Assembly (NCBI GenBank): GCA_937925385.1
Contig: CALEWN010000221.1
Location: 1-9,582, forward strand
Length of the DNA: 9,582 nucleotides
Origin: an uncultured Senegalimassilia sp.
GTDB lineage: Bacteria > Actinomycetota > Coriobacteriia > Coriobacteriales > Eggerthellaceae
Direction of reading: 5' to 3'
This document shows positions 4,928 through 9,582 of this stretch, in pieces. Positions within the stretch are counted from its first letter, which is position 1, and each line of letters begins with the position of its first letter. The notes beneath the pieces were generated by a model. That model searched no databases. It saw nothing but the letters and a program-made list of their open reading frames with translations, and was not told the origin of the DNA. Made by a program: the position numbers and the translations under genes.

Positions 4928-6015
4928 ATGGGAGAACCTATCGACATTTATGCTGAGAAGCACGCGTCCTCGCAAGGACGCCATGCGCGGGTGTCGGTTC
5001 CATGCCCTGTTCGTTCTCATGGCGGGGCGCGGCATAGCGCGGGCGCAATCTCTGTTGCGCATAATGGCGCGTTCATCAGTGGCGGCGGCGCGGTGATCGG
5101 CGGTAGCGGCTGGTTCGCGCGCAGGCGTTCGCTTGCGGTTGTGGCTGCTGTGCTCGCCGCTGTCTTAATCGTTGGCGTTTTGGCGACTCATGGTCACGCC
5201 GGCGTAAGCGGCGATGACGGCGACAATCAGGGCGCTCCGCAAGAAACCCTGGAGGCCCAAACGCTTGAGACGGCGATGACTCAGCGGAAACGCAGCAGTC
5301 TCCGGATGCCGAGCCTGCTGAATTCGTTACTCCCGGCATGCGCCCCGACGATGCCGAGGGGTTCTCCCGTAATCGCCGCGACGCCCTTGGCGCGATGGGT
5401 CAGGAGCCCATGGACGGTTTCGGCCGCGCAAATGTGATGCAGATGGCCGGCTTCACCGGTTTGAGCGGCACAAGCGCGAACGTGCCCGAGCTGTTCCAGT
5501 ACCCCAGCATGCCGGCGGGGTGCGAGGTGTATTCGCTTGCCGCAGTGTTGCAGGCCATGGGCCACGACGCCGACCCCGATTCCGTCGTGGCGAATCAGCT
5601 GCCCTTCGATGTGGAGGGCGACGATTACGCTTCGGCGTTTTGGGGCGATCCCTATTGGGCGGGCGAAGGCATGCCGCCTGCCATCATGGCGGCGGGCAAC
5701 GCATACCTGGAGGAAGATGGCGCAAGCGAGCGCTTCGCCAACCTCACCGGCACCGATTTCGACGAGCTTGCCAGCAAGGCGTCGTCTGGAACCCCAGTGC
5801 TCGTGTGGACCACGCTCGACTTCGAGGACCCGTGCTTCGACGAGCCCCTGGAGGCAAATTCCTTCTATGACCTGGAGCATTGCGTGGTGCTGCTTGGCGC
5901 GGAGGGTCACTGGGCGTGCATCATGGATCCCACGCAGGGCTACGTGACCGTCAACTACGACTGGTTCAAGTACCTCTACGAGCAATGCGGCTCCATGGCG
6001 CTGGCGATTGCGTAA
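4928..6015 (+). pseudogene. Membrane-anchored C39-like (Peptidase_C39_2) cysteine peptidase, split by an apparent one-base deletion
   Basis: Restored, the protein is about 362 residues. The first frame gives a roughly 67-residue polar N-terminus with RRR, one membrane helix (about 68-86, SLAVVAAVLAAVLIVGVLA), then an acidic Gln/Glu/Asp linker. The second frame continues DGDDSAETQQSPDAEPAEF and carries the peptidase domain: MPAGCEVYSLAAVL with the catalytic Cys (codon 5521), YWAGEGMPPAIM, SGTPVLVWTT, DLEHCVVLLG with the catalytic His (codon 5878), and IMDP with the Asp (codon 5926). These match the C39_2 family, extracytoplasmic papain-like peptidases or hydrolases. The first frame would run to a stop at 5437, and the second has a TGA at 5266, so the shift lies between about 5266 and 5290; one extra base, for example GAG GAC for GAGAC, repairs it. 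The start is ATG 4928 with AGGAAGA eight bases upstream; two GTGs just before it are possible. The substrate is unknown. Whether it is a pseudogene or an error cannot be decided here. Confidence 0.78.
5266..5290 (+). other. Frameshift zone in the C39 peptidase gene
   Basis: Upstream of here the membrane anchor and linker read in one frame; downstream the peptidase domain reads in the frame one base back, immediately after an in-frame TGA (5266-5268). Inserting one base near GAGACGGC gives continuous acidic linker LEDGDDSAET. Confidence 0.65.
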
Positions 6016-6035
6016 ACCGGCACGTGGCCTTACGC
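6010..6035. repeat. Inverted repeat spanning both stop codons of the convergent genes
   Basis: GCGTAA (6010-6015, containing the peptidase TAA) and TTACGC (6030-6035, containing the MFS stop on the other strand) are inverted copies. An inner GGC/GCC pair and an ACGTG loop lie between them. It could serve both genes as a short bidirectional terminator, but it lacks T runs. Confidence 0.3.
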
Positions 6036-7298
6036 GTTCGCTCGTTTGTCGGTTGCGGTGTAGACGCCGATCACGATGATGGCGGCCGCCACGAGCATGA
6101 CTAGTAGCGCCGCGTATGACACCAGGTAGGTGCCGAACGCCTCGGTCAAAAAGCCCGGCAGGAAGGTGAAGATGAATCCGCCCAGCGCGTAGCACACCTG
6201 GAAGTTCTTGATGGTGCGCGTTTCCTTGCCGCGCGGCGCTAGCTCGATCGACCATACCGAAATGCCTACGGTGCCCAGCGACATGCCGATGCCGAACATG
6301 AGCACGCCCAGCCCGGCAAGCCCGGTGTTGCCCATGTCGGACAGGCACAGCACCGCCGTGCCGGCGATATACAGGGCGAAGAAGACCGCCGAACCGCGTT
6401 TTGTGCCGAAGCGGTCGAACGCCATGCCGCTGACCAGCTTCGCCACCGTTAGGCACGCGCCGTTGACGGCCACGAGCGTGGCGGCATGCTCGGCGGAGAA
6501 GCCTTCGGAGGTGAACAGCACGGCCAGGTAGTTGCCGCCGCCGACCGACACGCTGCCGATGATGATCATGGCCAGGAACAGAAGCGGCATGGTGCGCGGG
6601 GAAAGATCGCGGTTGACGTGGCGTTTCCTAACGCGTTCAAGCTGCTGGGCGCTCTTCTCTTGCTCGCGTTTCACCGCCTTCGGGCTTCCCTCGTAGGGGG
6701 TAAGGCCCATGTCGCGTGGGTCGTTTCGCAGCAGAGCGAACACGGTCACGCCGATGACCAGGGCCAACGCCGCTTCTGCTCTGAATGCGGTTTGCAGGTC
6801 GAAGGCGCTGATGAGCGCCACCGCCGCATTTGGGATGACGATGGCCGCCACGCCCGAGCCCACCGCGGCGACGCCGGCCACAGTGGCCACGTTCGCCCGG
6901 AACCATCGGTTGATCAGCATGGTCGAGGCGATCATGCCGCCGAAGCCGTAGCCCAGGCCCGTCAGCGCCGAGGCGCCGCACAGCATGCCGAAGTTGCTAC
7001 CGGCAAGCGAGTACAGCGCGAATCCGGCGCTGACGCACAGCGTTGCCAAAAACGCGCCGATGCGGCAATCGACCAGGTCATAGTAGCGTCCAACCACGAG
7101 CATGGCCAGAAGCGACACGAACGTGCGCACCGACACGATGATCGACCCGCCCGAATGCCCGACGCCCGGCAGATCGACCAGGTAGGGCTGGTATACGGAA
7201 AACGACGTGGAGGGCAGGCCCACGTTCGTGAACAATATCAGGAAGCAGCATACGGCCACCACGGCCTCGTAATGCTGCTTGATCTTGGCGAATAACAT
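6030..7298 (-). CDS. MFS transporter, oxalate/formate-antiporter (OFA)-like
   Basis: A 422-residue secondary transporter with about 12 membrane helices in two halves, full length for the family. The TM2-TM3 loop motif is VGRYYDLVDCR and its second-half copy is SGMAFDRFGTKRG, both versions of the MFS G...D...R pattern. GLGYGFGGM and NRWFR in the fourth to fifth helices, and NDPRDMGLTPYEG at the start of the central loop, are typical of OFA and monocarboxylate-type porters. The central loop (about 200-245) is charged. The substrate is probably a small organic anion, but this is inference. The start is ATG 7298; AAGGTGG (minus strand, 7308-7314) lies nine bases upstream. It is divergent from the permease gene at 7447 and convergent with the C39 gene. 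Confidence 0.87.
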   Translation of the reverse strand: MLFAKIKQHYEAVVAVCCFLILFTNVGLPSTSFSVYQPYLVDLPGVGHSGGSIIVSVRTFVSLLAMLVVGRYYDLVDCRIGAFLATLCVSAGFALYSLAGSNFGMLCGASALTGLGYGFGGMIASTMLINRWFRANVATVAGVAAVGSGVAAIVIPNAAVALISAFDLQTAFRAEAALALVIGVTVFALLRNDPRDMGLTPYEGSPKAVKREQEKSAQQLERVRKRHVNRDLSPRTMPLLFLAMIIIGSVSVGGGNYLAVLFTSEGFSAEHAATLVAVNGACLTVAKLVSGMAFDRFGTKRGSAVFFALYIAGTAVLCLSDMGNTGLAGLGVLMFGIGMSLGTVGISVWSIELAPRGKETRTIKNFQVCYALGGFIFTFLPGFLTEAFGTYLVSYAALLVMLVAAAIIVIGVYTATDKRANA

Positions 7299-7327
7299 GC
7301 GTTGGAACCACCTTTGGGACGGTATTG

Positions 7328-7351
7328 CCGTACTGCGCTTAGCGCGTACGG
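7328..7351. promoter_or_regulatory. Operator-like inverted repeat in the divergent promoter region
   Basis: CCGTAC-T-GCGC (7328-7338) and GCGC-GTACGG (7342-7351) are inverted copies around TTA with one bulged T. It sits just downstream of a possible -10 for the MFS gene, where a bound repressor could block transcription. It would also form a hairpin in the MFS mRNA leader. Confidence 0.5.
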
Positions 7352-7352
7352 T

Positions 7353-7380
7353 TATCTAGCATAACGGGGTCATGTTTCAA
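7353..7380 (-). promoter_or_regulatory. Possible sigma-70-type promoter for the MFS gene
   Basis: On the minus strand TTGAAA (7375-7380) and TAGATA (7353-7358) are separated by 16 bases. The -35 is close to consensus and the -10 matches at three of six positions. Predicted transcription would start within the inverted repeat at 7328-7351. Confidence 0.35.
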
Positions 7381-7404
7381 TCGGCGAAATGCTGACGGAA
7401 TCGC

Positions 7405-7410
7405 GATAAT
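7405..7410 (+). promoter_or_regulatory. Possible -10 box for the permease gene
   Basis: GATAAT matches the -10 consensus at five positions and lies about 37 bases before the chosen GTG start. No clear -35 hexamer was found at the usual spacing, so the call is weak. Confidence 0.25.
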
Positions 7411-7446
7411 GCGACGGGAGGTTTGCCCGTTGCGCTCGAAGGCAAC

Positions 7447-8631
7447 GTGATACCCTTGCATCTCATGATTAAGATGGGAAACATATCGCTTCGGTCGGTT
7501 GTGCGTGCGATTCGGGCTTTTGCGGCGCGTGAGACCGTGCTGGTCGTTGCTTTTGCGGCGGCTTTGGCGTCGTGCGCCCTAGTTCCGCCCGATGCCGGAT
7601 ATGCCGTGTACGTTGATTGGCATACGCTGGCGCTGCTGTTCTGTCTGATGGCGGTGGTGGCGGGATTCCGCTCGCTTGGCGTTCTGGATGCCGCGGGGGC
7701 GTGGCTGGTCGCGCGTGCTCGAACGCAGCGCGCTGTTGCTGGCGTGCTGGTCGGGCTTGCATTCTTTGCCAGCATGGCGGTGACCAACGACGTCGCGCTC
7801 ATCACGTTCGTGCCGCTGGCTTTGGTGGTTTTGCGCCGTGCGGGCATGGAGGGGCGCGTGTGCCTGGTGGCCACGCTCATGACCATCGCGGCGAACCTGG
7901 GCAGCATGTTCACGCCCGTGGGTAACCCGCAGAATCTGTATTTGTTCACGGCCTCGGGCATGAGCGTCGGGGAGTTTCTGCAGCTCATGGGGCCGTATAC
8001 CGCTGCGTCGGGCTTGCTGTTGGCACTTGTATGCGCGCTGTGCTTTCGAGGCGGCGAAGTGCGCGGCAACGGCGGCGTCGATGCGTTCGCCGGCTGCTCC
8101 GCCCGCTCACGAAAACGGTTGGCGGTGTATGGCGTTTTGTTCGCGTGCTGCTTGGCTGCGGTTTTGGGCGTGCTGGATGTTCGCGTGTTGCTGGCGTTGG
8201 TGCTGGTGGGCGTTTCGCTTGCCGATGCAAGCTTGTTGCGGCGCGTCGATTGGGGGCTGTTGGCCACTTTTGCGGTCCTGTTCGTGTTCGTGGGGAACAT
8301 GGGTCGCCTTCCGGTGCTGCACGAGGCGCTTTCCGCAGCGGTGGGCGGCAACGCGCTGCTTGCCGCGGTAGGGGGCAGCCAGGTTATCAGCAACGTGCCG
8401 GCCGCGGTGCTGCTTTCGGGGTTCACCGATCAGTGGCAGGCGCTGATCGTGGGCACGAACCTGGGCGGTTTGGGCACGCTCATCGCGTCCATGGCAAGCC
8501 TTATCACGTTCAAGGCGGTCATGGTGGGCCGCCCCGGCATCCGCGGGCGCTATCTGCTTGTGTTCACTGCCTGGAACATTGCGTTCTTGGCGGTGCTGCT
8601 CGCGTTTGCCGTGGTTTTGGGAGCGCTCTGA
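7447..8631 (+). CDS. Ion-transporter-superfamily permease (CitMHS/ArsB/SLC13-like)
   Basis: About 394 residues with roughly ten to eleven membrane helices and two related halves. Family features seen are VTNDVALITFVPLAL (first re-entrant region), NLGSMFTPVGNPQNLYLF (the TPxGNxQN motif shared by ArsB, NhaD and CitM types), SQVISNVPAAVLLSGF (second re-entrant region with SNVP), and GTNLGGLGTLIASMASLI near the C-terminus. It probably moves an anion (dicarboxylate, arsenite or similar) with Na+ or H+; the substrate cannot be fixed. No arsR, arsenate reductase or citrate-use genes are adjacent. The start is uncertain: GTG 7447 has GAAGG four bases upstream; TTG 7423 follows GGGAGG too closely; ATG 7465 and 7474 have no site. 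All give an intact first helix (about VLVVAFAAALASCALV). Confidence 0.84.
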   Translation: MIPLHLMIKMGNISLRSVVRAIRAFAARETVLVVAFAAALASCALVPPDAGYAVYVDWHTLALLFCLMAVVAGFRSLGVLDAAGAWLVARARTQRAVAGVLVGLAFFASMAVTNDVALITFVPLALVVLRRAGMEGRVCLVATLMTIAANLGSMFTPVGNPQNLYLFTASGMSVGEFLQLMGPYTAASGLLLALVCALCFRGGEVRGNGGVDAFAGCSARSRKRLAVYGVLFACCLAAVLGVLDVRVLLALVLVGVSLADASLLRRVDWGLLATFAVLFVFVGNMGRLPVLHEALSAAVGGNALLAAVGGSQVISNVPAAVLLSGFTDQWQALIVGTNLGGLGTLIASMASLITFKAVMVGRPGIRGRYLLVFTAWNIAFLAVLLAFAVVLGAL

Positions 8632-8694
8632 TCGCCCTCAAAACCACGGTGCAGGAAAGTACCTTTGCATTGCGCAAACCGCGGCGTTTCCCTT
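8632..8694. other. Short gap between convergent permease and uvrA-like genes
   Basis: 63 bases with no gene. No clean terminator stem with a T run was found; only weak self-complementarity around AAACCGCGGCGTTT is visible. Confidence 0.4.
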
Positions 8695-9557
8695 CTATAG
8701 ATAGCTGCCCGTCAGGCTGGCGGGGTTTTGAGCGATTTGCGCCGGGGTTCCGTGCGCCACCACGCGTCCGCCCGCTTGGCCGCCGCCCGGACCCATGTCC
8801 ACCACGTAGTCGGCGTTGCGGATGAAATCCAGGTCGTGCTCGATCACCACCACGGTGGCGCCCTTTTCGATGAGGGTCTGGAACACGTCCAGCAGAGTCC
8901 TGACATCCAGCGGATGCAGGCCGATGGTGGGCTCATCAAAGACAAAGACGGTGTCTGCCTGACCCCGGCCCATTTCGCTGGCGAGCTTGAGCCGCTGGGC
9001 CTCACCGCCGGACAGACTGGGAGTGGCTTCCCCCAGGGTGAGGTAGCCCAGGCCCAGATCCCGCAGCACCGAAAGGCGCTGGCTGACCGTTTTCCAGCCG
9101 GCGCAGAGGGGCAGGGCGGAGTTGATGTCCTTTTCCATCAGATCGGGGAGGGAGTAGCTCTGTCCGTCCGGGGCGGTGTGGCGCACCCGGTCAGCTTCCC
9201 GGGCGTAGCGGGAACCCCTGCATTCCGGGCAGGGGATCTCCACATCGGGCAGGAACTGTACATCCAGGTCAATGACCCCGGTGCCATCACAGACCGGACA
9301 GCGCAGGCTGCCGGTGTTGTAGGAGAAGTCGCCCGCCTTGTAGCCGGCGGCCTTGGCATCGGGGGAGCGGGCGTAGATCTTGCGCAGCTCATCGTGGACA
9401 CCGGCATAGGTTGCCACCGTGGAGCGCACATTGATGCCGATGGGGGTTGCGTCGATGAGCTTGACCCGCTCAATGCCAGGGGCTTCCACAGCACGGACAT
9501 GCTCTGGCAGCGGAGCGCCGGAGGTGGCGGCTTCCAGGGCCGGGATCAGGCTTTCCA
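8695..9557 (-). CDS. UvrA-family ABC ATPase, C-terminal part (5' end missing at contig edge)
   Basis: The visible 287 residues are the second ATPase half of a UvrA-type protein. In order they show the end of the signature-domain lead-in (ESLIPALEA), RVKLIDATPIGINVRSTVATYAGVHD, a zinc finger CPVC...CPEC with 19 residues between the pairs, the ABC signature LSGGEAQRLKLASE, Walker B DEPTIGLHPLD, the H-loop VVVIEHDLDFI, and DMGPGGGQAGGRVVAHGTP. It ends at SLTGSYL without the longer tail of housekeeping UvrA, so it may be a UvrA2-like paralogue; this is uncertain. The frame is open to the junction with adapter sequence at 9558, so Walker A and everything before it are missing. Codon use differs from all neighbours over most of its length: Ala is mainly GCC, and Arg is often CGG with some AGG. 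It is convergent with the permease. Confidence 0.85.
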
Positions 9558-9582
9558 AGATCGGAAGAGCGTCGTGTAGGGA
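9558..9582. other. Illumina TruSeq adapter read-through (not biological)
   Basis: The final 25 bases begin AGATCGGAAGAGCGTCGTGT and match the reverse complement of the TruSeq universal adapter. The uvrA-like reading frame is interrupted exactly here, so the true contig ends at 9557 or 9558 (the A is shared). Confidence 0.97.

Noticed and set aside
5281..6456. Long minus-strand open frame across the C39 and MFS genes
   Set aside because: Arg/His-rich product typical of an out-of-frame read of GC-rich coding DNA; both genes it overlaps have clear family motifs.
8728..9579. Plus-strand open frame opposite the uvrA-like gene
   Set aside because: It is the antisense of conserved UvrA motifs and even reads into the adapter.

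Overview
The window looks like a contig from a high-GC Gram-positive bacterium of the Coriobacteriia/Eggerthellaceae kind. This is an inference: most genes favour GCG for Ala and CGC for Arg, use good Shine-Dalgarno sites, and encode a membrane-anchored C39-type peptidase and an OFA-like MFS porter. No rRNA, tRNA, CRISPR array, transposase or integrase was seen. The right edge is not biological: the last 25 bases match the reverse complement of the Illumina TruSeq universal adapter. The window is therefore a raw contig end, and small defects nearby should be judged with that in mind.

Layout, left to right. (1) Minus strand, 1-710: two overlapping crcB/fluC fluoride-channel genes. The downstream one is cut by the left edge. 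The upstream one is complete, has a GTG start and ends in a tail made of an 11-residue tandem repeat. (2) Plus strand, 898-3622: an ATP-grasp enzyme gene broken by an apparent one-base deletion near 1204-1208, followed 8 bases later by a UPF0104/YbhN-like (LPG-synthase transmembrane domain) protein with a long Ala-rich tail carrying TVPF repeats. These two look like one translationally coupled module. (3) Plus strand, 3703-4731: two adjacent but divergent hotdog-fold (PaaI-like) thioesterase genes, closed by a strong intrinsic terminator at 4798-4831. (4) Plus strand, 4928-6015: a membrane-anchored C39_2-type cysteine peptidase, also split by an apparent one-base deletion around 5268-5285. (5) Minus strand, 6030-7298: a 12-TM MFS transporter, convergent with the peptidase. 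(6) Plus strand, 7447-8631: an ion-transporter-superfamily (CitMHS/ArsB/SLC13-like) permease, divergent from the MFS gene across a promoter region with a good inverted repeat. (7) Minus strand, 8695-9557: the C-terminal part of a UvrA-family ABC ATPase, convergent with the permease, with codon use unlike the rest and truncated at the adapter.

How they work together: crcB pairs usually build a heterodimeric fluoride exporter. The ATP-grasp/UPF0104 pair suggests synthesis of an amide- or ester-linked product at the membrane and its translocation or use there (inference). The thioesterase pair would hydrolyse acyl- or aryl-CoA. The other genes are stand-alone transport, envelope-proteolysis and DNA-repair-type functions. 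The less expected signals are a CCGCGCTT-containing leader element 24-31 nt upstream of the ribosome-binding site of four plus-strand genes, two mutually exclusive hairpins in front of the peptidase gene, loss of the conserved Phe-box residues in the complete CrcB, and a codon-use break within the uvrA-like gene.
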